Shown here: positions 1-11,743 of the stretch, piece by piece
Numbering within the stretch: position 1 is the stretch's first letter
Layout: each line of letters starts with the position of its first letter
Origin: Luteimonas abyssi
GTDB lineage: Bacteria > Pseudomonadota > Gammaproteobacteria > Xanthomonadales > Xanthomonadaceae
Length of the DNA: 64,000 nt
NCBI RefSeq assembly: GCF_001482195.1
Contig: NZ_KQ759763.1
Coordinates: 3,474,024 to 3,538,023 of the forward strand
Direction: 5' to 3'
Notes under the pieces: generated by a model
Seen by the model: only the letters and a program-made list of their open reading frames with translations
Database searches by the model: none
Told to the model about the DNA's origin: nothing
Made by a program: the position numbers and the translations under genes

Positions 1-38
1 CGTGCCCGGCCGGACGGCATCGCGCTTGTCCGCGCCGA

Positions 39-1274
39 CTAGCCCCGACCGTGCGGAAACACCGGCTGCCCGCCGGAGAACAGGCTGCTCGCCTTCGCCG
101 CCAGCCGGCGCGCGATCCGCCCGACCCGACGGTCGAGGCGCTGCCACAGCGCCGATTCGCGTCCCACCCGGACCCACAGGAACGTGCCGGCGATCGCCAG
201 CGCGAGGCAGGCGACCCCGGCCACCACAAGACGCACGCCCGACAGGGGCACGTGCGGCGCCGCCAGGATGACCGCATTGCCGATCAGGAAGTAGGCGAAG
301 GTGTGCCGTCCGACGAAATCGAACACCCGGGCCCGCCCGAGTTTCGACCAGACCGTCGCCACCCCCATCAGGGCCAGCGAGAACAATGTGCCGTAGGCGT
401 AGTAGGCCGGGTGGTTCTGCCGGCGGTAGGCGTTGATGTCGACCATCCGCTCGGCGAACCCGTGGGCGCCGACGGCCGCTACCTGCTGCGCGATCACCGC
501 CACCGCCGCCGCCAGCAGCAGGGCGAGCACGACCGCGTCGCGTCGCCGCGTCCGCACTCGGTCCGCACGGCCGTAGAACACCGAGCCGCACAGCATGCCG
601 GCCGAGAGCAGCATCAGGCTGTGCACCAGGCTGGGCCCGAAAGTGTCGCCGATGCCGGTCACGAAGCCGACGATGTGATGGAGCGGGAACGGCGCCGCGG
701 GCAGCCCGCCGATCGCCGCCCCCCAGGCGACGGCGAACAGCGTCGCCGCCAGTGGCGCGAGTGCACCCCAGCGCACCCGCGCCAGCACGATCAACGGCAG
801 CGCCAGCAGCATGAAGAAATAGAACTTGTAGATCGTGGCGAACAGCGCCGGTGCGATCAGCACCACCGCGCCACCAAGATGCACGGCGCTGTTGCGGCCG
901 GCGACGAAGCCCAGCGCCGCCAGAAACACGAACGCCGCGTAGCAGAAGGCCGCACGCTTGAACGCGGCCGAGGCCGTCGACTCGAGCGCGGGACGCCCCG
1001 CGTCGCGGGCCTGGACGAACTTGCGCACGTACACGAGTTCAAGCATCACGCCGAACAGGACGATCAGCGTCGGCGTGGCGGCACGGGTGATCGCCTTGCG
1101 CACGAGATCGAGGTCGCCGGTGCCGAGGTCGCCGGTGAAGTTGAGCACCACGTGCGACAGCAGGGCCAGCGTCACCGCCACGAAGCGATAGCGGTCCAGC
1201 GAGGCGACGCGCGACGGCGACGCCGGCGCATTCGATCCCACCCCTGCGCCCGGGCCGACGACGGCAGCGCTCAT
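39..1274 (-). CDS. Acyltransferase-like polytopic membrane protein of the exopolysaccharide cluster
   Basis: 411 residues, mostly hydrophobic, with roughly ten predicted membrane segments. After a polar N-terminus of about 25 residues the first segment begins near SLDRYRFVAVTLALLSHV, the kind of opening seen in acyltransferase-3 and OpgC-like integral membrane proteins. Such proteins move acetyl or succinyl groups onto periplasmic glycans. An ATG at 1274 was preferred to a codon 42 bases upstream because the extra residues are Arg-rich and lack family character. It is the last gene of the leftward assembly block inside the window, about 100 bases after kdsD, so O-acylation of the polymer is the likely role. 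That role is inferred from position and topology. No catalytic signature is decisive, and a polymerase-like protein is an alternative. Confidence 0.6.
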   Translation of the reverse strand: MSAAVVGPGAGVGSNAPASPSRVASLDRYRFVAVTLALLSHVVLNFTGDLGTGDLDLVRKAITRAATPTLIVLFGVMLELVYVRKFVQARDAGRPALESTASAAFKRAAFCYAAFVFLAALGFVAGRNSAVHLGGAVVLIAPALFATIYKFYFFMLLALPLIVLARVRWGALAPLAATLFAVAWGAAIGGLPAAPFPLHHIVGFVTGIGDTFGPSLVHSLMLLSAGMLCGSVFYGRADRVRTRRRDAVVLALLLAAAVAVIAQQVAAVGAHGFAERMVDINAYRRQNHPAYYAYGTLFSLALMGVATVWSKLGRARVFDFVGRHTFAYFLIGNAVILAAPHVPLSGVRLVVAGVACLALAIAGTFLWVRVGRESALWQRLDRRVGRIARRLAAKASSLFSGGQPVFPHGRG

Positions 1275-1376
1275 GTGCGCGGTCCGCCGCGGACGGCCGG
1301 CATGGACCCCGCCCACGTCGCCCGTCGTGCCCGCGGCGGGTCTGACCGGACGCCTTCTTCCACCGCAGGACGCGGA

Positions 1377-2333
1377 CTATTTCTTGAACACACCGACCAG
1401 CGCCTCCTGATCGAACACCAGCAGCGCCGAGATGCGCTGCCGCTCCATCAGCACCAGCGCATCCTCGACCCGGGTGCCCACCGTCACCCGGACCGGATCG
1501 CGCACCATCAGGTCGGCGGCGCGGCGATCGAAGAGATCCTTGCCGTAGCGCTCCATGCCGCGGCGCACGTCGCCGTCGGTGATGATCGCCCAGCCGTCGT
1601 CGCCGGTGCGCACGATGGCGAGGCCCAGGCTGGAACGGGTGATCGCGTTGATCACGTCCATGATCCCCATGCCCTCCTCCACCAGCGGCAGGGTGCCGCC
1701 GGTCATCTCGTGCTCGACCCGGCTCAGCAGCCGCCGCCCCAGCGAGCCGCCGGGATGGAAGCGGGCGAAGTTCTCGGGCTTGAAGTTGCGCGCCTTCATC
1801 AGCGTCACCGCCAGCGCGTCGCCCATCGCCAGCGTCGCGGTGGTCGACGAGGTCGGCGCGAGCTGCAGCGGGCAGGCTTCGCGGTCCACGCGGACGTCGA
1901 GGTGGCAATCCGCCGCGCGCGACAGCGTCGAGGCCGGATTGCCGGAGATCGCGACCAGGAAGTTGCCGTTGTCGCGCAGGAACGGCAGCAGCTTGACCAC
2001 TTCGTCGGTTTCGCCCGAGAACGAGATCGCGACGAAGACATCTTCCGGCGTCACCATGCCGAGATCGCCGTGATACGCCTCGCCCGGATGCATGAAGAAG
2101 CTCGGCGTGCCGGTGCTGGCGAGCGTCGCGGCGATCTTCTTGCCGATGATGCCGGACTTGCCCATGCCGCAGACGATCGTGCGGCCCTTCGATTGCAGGA
2201 TGTGCGCGACGGCGGCGTCGAACTGGCGGTCCAGGCGCGCGCCCAGTCCCGCGATGGCCTGCGCTTCGATCTCGAACACGCGCCGGGCGCATGCCGCGTA
2301 ATCCGGCTCCAGCCGGCTGACCACATTCACCAT
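1377..2333 (-). CDS. kdsD: Arabinose-5-phosphate isomerase, KpsF/GutQ/KdsD family
   Basis: 318 residues, the normal family length. It interconverts D-ribulose 5-phosphate and D-arabinose 5-phosphate, the first step to Kdo, in the cytoplasm. An N-terminal SIS domain (about residues 35-170) carries GMGKSGIIGKK near residue 56 and the SFSGET loop. Two CBS domains fill the last 110 residues. The ATG at 2333 is preceded by AGGAG eight bases upstream, which decides it over longer in-frame starts. It directly follows kdsA, so the pair supplies Kdo precursor inside the polysaccharide cluster rather than at the usual lipopolysaccharide locations. A second genomic copy for lipid A-core synthesis is expected but cannot be seen here. 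Confidence 0.93.
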   Translation of the reverse strand: MVNVVSRLEPDYAACARRVFEIEAQAIAGLGARLDRQFDAAVAHILQSKGRTIVCGMGKSGIIGKKIAATLASTGTPSFFMHPGEAYHGDLGMVTPEDVFVAISFSGETDEVVKLLPFLRDNGNFLVAISGNPASTLSRAADCHLDVRVDREACPLQLAPTSSTTATLAMGDALAVTLMKARNFKPENFARFHPGGSLGRRLLSRVEHEMTGGTLPLVEEGMGIMDVINAITRSSLGLAIVRTGDDGWAIITDGDVRRGMERYGKDLFDRRAADLMVRDPVRVTVGTRVEDALVLMERQRISALLVFDQEALVGVFKK

Positions 2334-2410
2334 GTCGATGCTCCTGGGAAGACGGGGCTGCGCGGGGCGTCGCGCAGGGGTTCGATGCCGGCGGACCGCC
2401 AGGCCCGCAC

Positions 2411-4549
<2,139 letters not shown>

Positions 4550-4553
<4 letters not shown>

Positions 4554-5644
4554 GAGGGCTGGCTTCCGGAAAGCGCGTCCGCGTAGAGATCGAGCAGGGC
4601 CCGGTTCATGCGTTCGGGCGTGAAGTGGTCGAGGTAGCGCGTTCTGCTGGCCTGGCCCATCGCGGCCCGATCCCCGCGTTCGAGCGCGTCCATGGCGCGG
4701 GCCAGATCGGTATCGAAGCGGTCGAGCGAGAACGCGAAACCGGTTTCGCCTTCGGCGACCAGCGATGGCAAGGCGCCCCGGTCGGAGACCAGCACCGGGG
4801 TACGGTTGCGGTAGGCCTCCAGCACCACCAGGCCGAAGCCTTCCCAGCGGCTGGGCACGATCAACGCCTTGGCGCCCGCATACAACGCATCGATGCGGTC
4901 GGACTCGACCCAGCCCAGGAACTCGATGTTGTCGCGCGGTGCGAACGCGCTCGCGCCCGACACCACCGCGTCGCCGACCACCCGCAGACGTTCGTCGCGG
5001 CCTGCCCAGAAACGATGCAGGAGATCGAAGCCCTTCTGCTGGTCGAGCCGGCCGACGAACAGGTAGTAGTCGCCGGGACTGACATCGGTGCCGGATGCGG
5101 CGACGTCCTGCGCGGCATCGGTCACCGAGTTGCGGATGGTGACGCTCTTCGCGCCGAAGCCGCGCGCATCGAGCAGACCGCGCTCGTAATCGGAAATCGC
5201 CACCACGCGCGCGGTGCGGCGCAGCAGCAGACGCTCGACGGCGGCGAAGGCCGCGGCGGACGACGCGCCGGTGCGCTGCGGATCGAACGCCACGCCATGC
5301 GGTTGGTACACCACGCGGGTGCGGCTGCGCCGCGGCAGCGCCAGTCGGCAGGCCAGGCCGGCGAAACTGCTGTGCACATGCAGGATGTCGGGCGGATCGT
5401 CGGCCAGCAGCCTGCGGGTTTCGGACAGCAGGTGCCGGCAACGGGAGGCGCGGCCGTCGCCGCCGAACGTGCGGACGCCCAGCTTCGGCGACCCGTGCCG
5501 CACCGCCACATGGGCCTGTTGGCTAGATGGGATCACGAGTTGCACCGAGGTCACGGAGGGGCTGCGGAGCTGGTGGCCGACCACCGAGCCCAGATACGTG
5601 GAGATCCCGCCCTTGACGGTCTCGGCGGCGTGCACGATTTTCAT
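4550..5644 (-). CDS. Glycosyltransferase family 4
   Basis: 364 residues with the two-domain GT-B layout. The N-terminal domain opens with MKIVHAAETVKGGISTYLGS, an acceptor-side Gly-rich loop. The C-terminal donor domain has LFVGRLDQQKGFDLL near residue 195, EFLGWVE near 241 and the EX7E motif EGFGLVVLE at about 268-276. It is a retaining transferase that should add one sugar to the lipid-linked repeat unit at the cytoplasmic face. The start is fixed by the conserved N-terminal strand. It overlaps the upstream Wzy-like gene by 122 bases, much more than other junctions here, while its own stop overlaps the next gene by four bases. Confidence 0.88.
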
Positions 5645-6809
5645 ACGGGATCTCGCGGAACGACAGGAACGCCAGGAAGGAGAAGATCGCGAATGTCGGC
5701 ACCAGGATCAGGGCCGCATCGGAGAAGGTCGCGAGGAAGTAGAGGAAGCAGCCGTGGCAGGCGCGCTTGCGGATCCGGTCGCGGGCATCGTCGGAGATCA
5801 GGCACCCGATGTTCAGCACGATGTTGGAGAAGAACAGCAGGAACAGCGGAATCCCGAGCAGGCCGATGAACTCCGCGATGGAGACGTAGGGAATCTCGTA
5901 GGAGAACGCCAGCGCCTCGGACGCGATCAGGTCCGCATCGAACAGGATCCGCAGGTACGACGATCGCCCGCCCAGGCTGGAATCGAGCAGGAACGCGCTG
6001 TCGCGCTCCATGTAACGCATCATGATCACGATCGCCAGCGAAGCGAACGACAGCAGGAAGCCGCCCACCGCGATCCGCTTGACGCTGACCGTCCGGCTCG
6101 ATGCGAACGTGTCGAGCAGGAAGAACGCCATCAGTAGCAGCCACGACGTCCGCGAGAGCGTCAGCACGATGCTGATCACCACCAGCGCGAACCACAGGCG
6201 ACTGCGCTCCAGCTCCTTGTACAGCGGCAGCAGCATCAACATGCACACGCCGTAGATGTTGCCGTTGTTGTAGGTCGACACCAGCTTCGACAACGCGCCG
6301 CGGTCGTTCATCCGCTCCTCGAGCGTCTTCTCCGCACCGAAGGTCGTGGTCAGCCCCGGCAGCTCGAAGAAACTCCCGGTCGCGGTCTTGAACGCGAACA
6401 GCACCACGCCGTAGGCCGCAGCGAAGCGGATGCAGACCTTGGCGACGCCGAGCGCGCTGGCGATCTGTTGGTCGGTCGCGGTCTTGAACAGGGCGAAGAA
6501 GAACACCGGCATGACGATCAGCGCGCTGACGTAGCCGGCGTAGCTGGCCATGGCGCCGATGCCGTTGGACATCGTGGTCAACGCGAACAGCAGCCAGAAC
6601 GGCACCAGGAGCATCAGATACAGATCCGAGCGGGTGATCCGCCAGCGCGCGCCGTTGAGCGCGAGGTACAGGAACAGCAGGGGGAGGCCAGCCGCGGCGA
6701 TCAGGTACAGGGTGTTGAACGGAATGCCGCCCAGCGCGAATCCGGATTTCGGAAACGCGATCATCGCCACCACCGTGGCGTTGAGCAGCAGATGCGAGCG
6801 CGCGCTCAC
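5523..6809 (-). CDS. O-antigen polymerase/ligase-like (Wzy-type) membrane protein
   Basis: 428 residues with a GTG start. About ten to twelve hydrophobic segments and a large soluble loop (about residues 130-190) are typical of Wzy polymerases, which join repeat units on the periplasmic side. Recognition rests on topology and context; no sequence motif is diagnostic. The last roughly 37 residues are Arg-rich and arise from reading the 5-prime end of the GT4 gene in another frame. They follow the final hydrophobic stretch and look non-native. A one-base shift near 5650 would end the protein at the TGA inside the GT4 start ATGA, the arrangement found at other junctions of this operon. Confidence 0.72.
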   Translation of the reverse strand: MSARSHLLLNATVVAMIAFPKSGFALGGIPFNTLYLIAAAGLPLLFLYLALNGARWRITRSDLYLMLLVPFWLLFALTTMSNGIGAMASYAGYVSALIVMPVFFFALFKTATDQQIASALGVAKVCIRFAAAYGVVLFAFKTATGSFFELPGLTTTFGAEKTLEERMNDRGALSKLVSTYNNGNIYGVCMLMLLPLYKELERSRLWFALVVISIVLTLSRTSWLLLMAFFLLDTFASSRTVSVKRIAVGGFLLSFASLAIVIMMRYMERDSAFLLDSSLGGRSSYLRILFDADLIASEALAFSYEIPYVSIAEFIGLLGIPLFLLFFSNIVLNIGCLISDDARDRIRKRACHGCFLYFLATFSDAALILVPTFAIFSFLAFLSFREIPYENRARRRDRQGRDLHVSGLGGRPPAPQPLRDLGATRDPI

Positions 6810-6902
6810 GGTCGCGGCACCCCGGTCGCGGATGCAGGGGCCGCCCCTGGACGGACGTCGCCTGCCGACGCCGCACAGGCGTCGGATCGCAGCGGCTGGC
6901 GG

Positions 6903-7844
6903 TCAGGCGCGCTCATTGGCTCCTTCGCGTCGCAGGACCGACTTGAGCCGGCCGCGCACTCCGGTCAGGCCGAGCCAGTAGTAGGCCCAGTACAACTGGA
7001 ACGCGGCCAGCGACGACAGCGACCGCGCCCGGGCGGCCGCCAGGCCCTGGGCGTACAAACCGTACTCGGCGAAGTACTTGAGCTTCTTGCGCTCCAGGAA
7101 GTCGCGCTCGCCGGGGCTCAGCAGCGACAGCGAAAACAGATGATCCAGCAGCGCCTGGAACCGCTCGATGCTGGCCGCGCCGCCGGCCCTGGCGACGTGC
7201 GAAATCTGGTCGGCGGATCGGTTCTTGTGCCAGATCGCGACCGGCGTCTCGAGGATGTGCGTGTTCGAGGTCTTGCACAGTTCGATATGGAACTGGGTGT
7301 CCTGGAACTTCTGCAGTCCTTCGTGGAAATTGGCGCGTGACAGTGCGCGCGCGCGGACCAGGGACCCGTTGGTCTGCAGCTTGCAGATGTCGGCGAGGTC
7401 GTCGGCCACCGGCGTCCGATAGCGCCGGTAATCGAGCAGGCGATCGACGCCCGCACCCTGCCCTTCGCGGATGATCACCCGACCGAACACCGCGTCGACC
7501 TCGGGATGCGCATCCAGGTAGGCGACCAGCGTGGCGAGCTTGTCGGGGAGATAGAGGTCGTCGTCGTCGAGGAAGCAGACGTAGGCGCCCTGCGCCACCT
7601 CGGTGCCACGGCGGCGCGAATAGCCGCCGCCCATCGGGCGCGGATTGCGATGGATGCGCAACGTCCGGCCCGGCGCGTCCTGGAACAGCGGCGCCAGCAC
7701 CGGCACGGGATCCCGGGTCGAACCGTCGTCGACGACGACGACCTCGATCGCCGGATAGCGCTGCGCGAGCACCGAGCCGACCGCGCGCAGCAGATCGTCC
7801 AGGCGATCCCGGGTCGGCACGATGACGGAGACCAGCTCAGCCAT
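6903..7844 (-). CDS. Glycosyltransferase family 2
   Basis: 313 residues, GT-A fold. The nucleotide-sugar site is visible as VSVIVPTRDR at residues 5-14, VVVVDDGS at 35-42 and FLDDDDLY (the DXD region) at 91-98. The C-terminal part carries amphipathic and hydrophobic helices, and TM segments are not clear. The ATG at 7844 lies inside the 3-prime end of the pyruvyl transferase gene (8-base overlap) and begins directly before the first beta strand. A longer start would give 50 Arg-rich residues. It should extend the undecaprenyl-linked repeat unit. The sugar cannot be read from sequence. Confidence 0.87.
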   Translation of the reverse strand: MAELVSVIVPTRDRLDDLLRAVGSVLAQRYPAIEVVVVDDGSTRDPVPVLAPLFQDAPGRTLRIHRNPRPMGGGYSRRRGTEVAQGAYVCFLDDDDLYLPDKLATLVAYLDAHPEVDAVFGRVIIREGQGAGVDRLLDYRRYRTPVADDLADICKLQTNGSLVRARALSRANFHEGLQKFQDTQFHIELCKTSNTHILETPVAIWHKNRSADQISHVARAGGAASIERFQALLDHLFSLSLLSPGERDFLERKKLKYFAEYGLYAQGLAAARARSLSSLAAFQLYWAYYWLGLTGVRGRLKSVLRREGANERA

Positions 7845-8931
7845 GCGCCGCCCCCACCCGTGCGGTCCGACCTTCGGCGAAGATCGCGCGGAACCCGTCG
7901 GCGAGCTTCGCCTGCTCGGCGCGGCCGTCCAGCGGCGGGGCGGCGAGCGCGGCGCGCACCGCGGCCGGTGTCGCCTGCGGCATCGGCACCACCAGATCCG
8001 CACGGCCGAGGGTTTCCAGCAGACCCGAGATCTTCTGGTTCTTCTCGTCCACGCACGCGACCAGCCGCCCGCAGACGCTGGCGCCCAGCAGCAGCACGTG
8101 CAGACGGTTGGAGACGACCACCCCCATGTCCCGGTAGAAAGCCTGCATCCGTGCGATATCGCGGGTTTCCTGGAAGATTTCCACCGGAGCGCCGAGCCGG
8201 GCCTGCAGCCGGTCGCGGATCGCCTCCATGCCGGGGCGGTCGCGCTCCACCTGCACGGCGATGTGGCAACGCGCGCCGTCGGACAACGTCTCCGCCATGC
8301 GCTCGACCATCGTCATGCAGGCGTCGAACTGTTCGGCGTGCTGGTCGGTCCTGAAGCTGAAACACACGTCGCGACGGCCTGTCGACACCGAGGGCGGCGA
8401 CGGCGCATCGAACAGGTTGAACGCCAGATCCGGGAGCAACCCGTCGCAGCCCACGGCGTGGTGCTCCAGCAAGCGCAACGAGCGGGCATCGCGCACGTAG
8501 AAGGCATGCAGAAGCGGCCGGCGGCGACGCAGGTGGGTGATGTAGTTCGCGCCGATCCGCTCGAACGAGGGCCCGACGTGGCACAGGCGCACCCCGAGCA
8601 GCCTCAGGACACGAAGCGGCAACAGCGCGAGTGCCTTCTTCGCCAGTTGCAGGCGGTTGAACTCGCCGAACAGGCCGCCCGGCAGGAAGAAGTAGTACGG
8701 TCGGTCGCCTCTGAGCAGGGCTTTGACCATCTCCAGGAACAGCCGCGGGCGCCCCGATACGCGCGTCGCATCGGTGGGCAGGTCCAGCATGTCCACGAAC
8801 CAGTCCGGCGCGATGCCGGTGTCCACGACCAGCGTGCCGCGCGCGGCGAGCAGGCGGATCAGTTCGCGATTGATCAGCGCGTCGCCCAGGTTCTCGAATT
8901 GCGTCCTGATCGACAGGAAACTCACGTTCAT
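7837..8931 (-). CDS. Polysaccharide pyruvyl transferase family protein
   Basis: 364 residues. The N-terminal FENLGDALINRELIRLL and the late SNRLHVLLLGASVCGRLVAC followed by DEKNQKISGLLETLG are the conserved segments of the polysaccharide pyruvyl transferase domain. Members transfer pyruvate from phosphoenolpyruvate to a sugar of the repeat unit (as GumL and CsaB do), giving a negative charge. The ATG at 8931 overlaps the wzx stop by four bases, and the stop overlaps the GT2 start by eight. A pyruvylated polymer is therefore likely. Some family members act in other glycan pathways, so substrate certainty is limited. Confidence 0.86.
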   Translation of the reverse strand: MNVSFLSIRTQFENLGDALINRELIRLLAARGTLVVDTGIAPDWFVDMLDLPTDATRVSGRPRLFLEMVKALLRGDRPYYFFLPGGLFGEFNRLQLAKKALALLPLRVLRLLGVRLCHVGPSFERIGANYITHLRRRRPLLHAFYVRDARSLRLLEHHAVGCDGLLPDLAFNLFDAPSPPSVSTGRRDVCFSFRTDQHAEQFDACMTMVERMAETLSDGARCHIAVQVERDRPGMEAIRDRLQARLGAPVEIFQETRDIARMQAFYRDMGVVVSNRLHVLLLGASVCGRLVACVDEKNQKISGLLETLGRADLVVPMPQATPAAVRAALAAPPLDGRAEQAKLADGFRAIFAEGRTARVGAAHG

Positions 8932-10277
8932 CGCCCATCTCCCGGGATGTGGTGTCGGATGACGCCGTAGATCACCCGATTCGATATCGCGTAGTGCAGC
9001 GCCATCAGCACGGCGTACACGAGCACCGTGCGCCCGGCGCTCCATCCGGATCCAGCGGCGACCAGGAACGTGGCGGCCACCAGCGCGAACCGCACCGCGT
9101 TCATCCGGAAGAACAGATCCTGTCGGCGGAACAGCGTCAACGCATTGGCGAGTGGGGACGACACGAACTGAAACATCAGATAGATCGACAACAGCCGCGC
9201 GAACTCGCCGGCCGGTGCCCAGGACGCACCGAACACCGTGGCGAACAGCCACGGGCCGGCCACGGCCAACGCCAGCGTCGGCGGTGCCGCCAGCACCAGC
9301 AGGCGGCGGGTCACTGCGCGGGTGATCGCCAGCACGCGCGCCGGCTCGTTGCGGCCGATCGCCGAGATCTCGGCGAAATAGGCGTTCCCGGTGCTGGTCC
9401 CCAGCAACGTGATCGGCACCGCCATCGTCGTCAATGCCAGCCCGAGCTGGCCGGCCGTATCCATGCCGAACACCTGCGCGGCGAAGATCGCCGGCCCCTG
9501 CAGCGACGCCATCATCAGCAGATGCGACGGCAGCCGGTAGCGCGGCATGTCGCGGAAGTGCCGGGCGAGTTTCGCCATCGTCGGCCAGCGGATCCGCCGG
9601 CGATGCGTGCGCAGCGCGCGCGCGCCCGAGCCCAGCAGCCAGAGCGATCCCCCGCCCTGCTGCGCGAGCTGGCCGATCAACAGGCCGGCCGGCTTCAGAC
9701 CGGCCAAGCCCAGACCGATCTTCAGCGCACTGCCCAGCATGGCCTGGCCAGCCTGGCTCACCGCCAGCGGACGATAGGCCTTGTGGCGCACGCTCCACAG
9801 GCTCAGCGTTTCGTACAGCGCCGCCAGCGCCACCGCGGGGGCGATCAGCAGGGCATAGGGCGCCAGCGCATCCAGCGACGCCGCGGCCAGCAGTCGCGGC
9901 CCGACGCTCGCCGCGGTCAGGCCCAGCACGATGGACACGAGCAGCAGGATGCACAGGTTGAGCGCGAGCAGATTGGCCGCCGTCGCATCGCGCCGGGGCA
10001 CGGGCAGCACGGTCAGATAGCGCAGCGTCGCCAGCGGCGCGAGGACGGCGACGAGGGCGACGAACGTGGTGAACACGCCCATCTGCGCGGGCGTGTACAG
10101 CCGCGTGATCACCGGAATCGTCGCGAGTCCGACCAGCTTCGCCGCCACGCCGCCGGTGGCCAGGGTCAGCATGCCGCGGAACACACCGCCGGCGTCGCGA
10201 CCGAACAGGCGCGACCGCCAGCTCGAGCCCGGCGCGCCGCGCACGGCGGCAGCGGCGCCATCAGTCGCATCGCGCAT
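8928..10277 (-). CDS. wzx: Wzx-type polysaccharide flippase
   Basis: 449 residues with about 12-14 hydrophobic segments across the length, typical of the MOP/PST flippase family. The N-terminal region MLTLATGGVAAKLVGLATIP and the repeated helix pairs are characteristic. It should move the lipid-linked repeat unit from the cytoplasmic to the periplasmic leaflet for Wzy polymerisation. The ATG at 10277 has no better alternative nearby. It lies about 100 bases after ugd and overlaps the pyruvyl transferase start by ATGA. Family assignment is firm, while the individual gene name is by role. Confidence 0.87.
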   Translation of the reverse strand: MRDATDGAAAAVRGAPGSSWRSRLFGRDAGGVFRGMLTLATGGVAAKLVGLATIPVITRLYTPAQMGVFTTFVALVAVLAPLATLRYLTVLPVPRRDATAANLLALNLCILLLVSIVLGLTAASVGPRLLAAASLDALAPYALLIAPAVALAALYETLSLWSVRHKAYRPLAVSQAGQAMLGSALKIGLGLAGLKPAGLLIGQLAQQGGGSLWLLGSGARALRTHRRRIRWPTMAKLARHFRDMPRYRLPSHLLMMASLQGPAIFAAQVFGMDTAGQLGLALTTMAVPITLLGTSTGNAYFAEISAIGRNEPARVLAITRAVTRRLLVLAAPPTLALAVAGPWLFATVFGASWAPAGEFARLLSIYLMFQFVSSPLANALTLFRRQDLFFRMNAVRFALVAATFLVAAGSGWSAGRTVLVYAVLMALHYAISNRVIYGVIRHHIPGDGR

Positions 10278-10379
10278 CGCGCACCGCCTGCGGACATGCG
10301 AATGCCGGAGCTGCGGTCACGGTCGCGCACGCCGGTGGGCGTGCGACACGCGCGCAGGGAACGACAGCTGCCGGCGCGG

Positions 10380-11546
10380 TCAGTCCGCCCCGAACAGATC
10401 CCGGCTGTAGACCTTGTCGGCGACGTCGCGCAGCTCCGCCGGAATCCGGTTGGCCACGATCACGTCGGCCTCGGCCTTGAACGCCTCCAGGTCCTTCACC
10501 ACGCGCGAGCGGAAGAACGTGTCCTCGGTGAGCACCGGCTCGTACACGATCACCTCGATGCCCTTGGCCTTGATCCGCTTCATCACGCCCTGGATGCTCG
10601 ATGCGCGGAAGTTGTCCGAGCCCGCCTTCATCACCAGCCGGAAGATGCCGACCACCTTCGGATTGCGGCGCACCACCGCATCGGCCACGAAATCCTTGCG
10701 GGTGCGGTTGGATTCCACGATCGCGTTGATCAGGTTCTGCGGCACGTCGCGGTAGTTGGCCAGCAGCTGCTTGGTGTCCTTGGGCAGGCAGTAGCCCCCG
10801 TAGCCGAACGACGGGTTGTTGTAGTGCGATCCCACGCGCGGATCCAGACCGACCCCCTCGATGATCTGGCGCGTGTCCAGATCCAGCGTGGCGGCATACG
10901 AATCCAGCTCGTTGAAGAACGCCACCCGCATGGCGAGGTACGTGTTGGCGAACAGCTTGATCGCCTCGGCCTCGGTCGAGGCGGTGAACAGGACTGGGAT
11001 GTCCTGCTTGACCGCGCCCTGTTGCAACAGCGCCGCGAACGTTTCGCCGTCCGGCGAGCGCTCGCCCACCACGATGCGGCTGGGGTGCAGATTGTCGTAC
11101 AGCGCACAGCCCTCGCGCAGGAACTCGGGCGAGAAGATCAGCTTGTCCGTTGCGTATCGGGCACGAGTGGACGCGGTGAAGCCGACCGGCACCGTCGACT
11201 TGACCACCATGACCGCGTCGGGGTTGATCGCCTGCACGTCCCGGATCACCGACTCCACCGAACTGGTGTCGAAGTAATTGCTGACCGGGTCGTAATCCGT
11301 CGGCGTGGCGATGATGACGAAGGCCGCACCCTCGTAGGCCTCGCGCTTGTCGAGGGTGGCGCGAAAATCCAGCGTCCGCTCGGCCAGGAACGTCTCGATC
11401 TCGCGATCCTCGATCGGCGACCTGCGCTCGTTGAGTAGCGCGACCTTGGTCGGATCGATGTCCAGCGCCACCACTTCGTTGTGCTGGGCGAGCAGGATCG
11501 CGTTGGAGAGGCCGACGTAACCGGTACCGGCGATGGCGATTTTCAT
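10380..11546 (-). CDS. ugd: UDP-glucose 6-dehydrogenase
   Basis: 388 residues, the length of the short enterobacterial Ugd type. It oxidises UDP-glucose to UDP-glucuronate with two NAD+ in the cytoplasm. An N-terminal Rossmann motif [10 protein letters not shown] (residues 7-16) is followed by KSTVPVGFT near 116 and [19 protein letters not shown] near 141-159. The catalytic Cys is residue 253 in [14 protein letters not shown]. The ATG at 11546 begins the Rossmann strand; a 27-residue extension is not supported. It lies 197 bases downstream of the priming transferase gene and predicts a uronic acid, or a sugar derived from one, in the polymer. Confidence 0.95.
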   Translation of the reverse strand: MKIAIAGTGYVGLSNAILLAQHNEVVALDIDPTKVALLNERRSPIEDREIETFLAERTLDFRATLDKREAYEGAAFVIIATPTDYDPVSNYFDTSSVESVIRDVQAINPDAVMVVKSTVPVGFTASTRARYATDKLIFSPEFLREGCALYDNLHPSRIVVGERSPDGETFAALLQQGAVKQDIPVLFTASTEAEAIKLFANTYLAMRVAFFNELDSYAATLDLDTRQIIEGVGLDPRVGSHYNNPSFGYGGYCLPKDTKQLLANYRDVPQNLINAIVESNRTRKDFVADAVVRRNPKVVGIFRLVMKAGSDNFRASSIQGVMKRIKAKGIEVIVYEPVLTEDTFFRSRVVKDLEAFKAEADVIVANRIPAELRDVADKVYSRDLFGAD

Positions 11547-11743
11547 GGAGATTCGAAGGGCTCCTGACAAAGAAAAAGCAGAGATCGACCGTGGCTGGCG
11601 CGCTCGCGCACGCCGCCGAGCCGGCATGATGCCCTATGCTGCCGCCGCGGTGGGAACGCCGGTAACCCGGCTCGATCCGCCGGGCAACCCGCCGCGGATG
11701 CATCGCGCCCATGATCCGGGCGAAGCAACGGACGGATCCCGGA

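Noticed and set aside
8949-11438. Plus-strand frame of about 830 codons opposite wzx and ugd
   Set aside because: Shadow of real genes, His/Arg/Gln-rich, no start signal.
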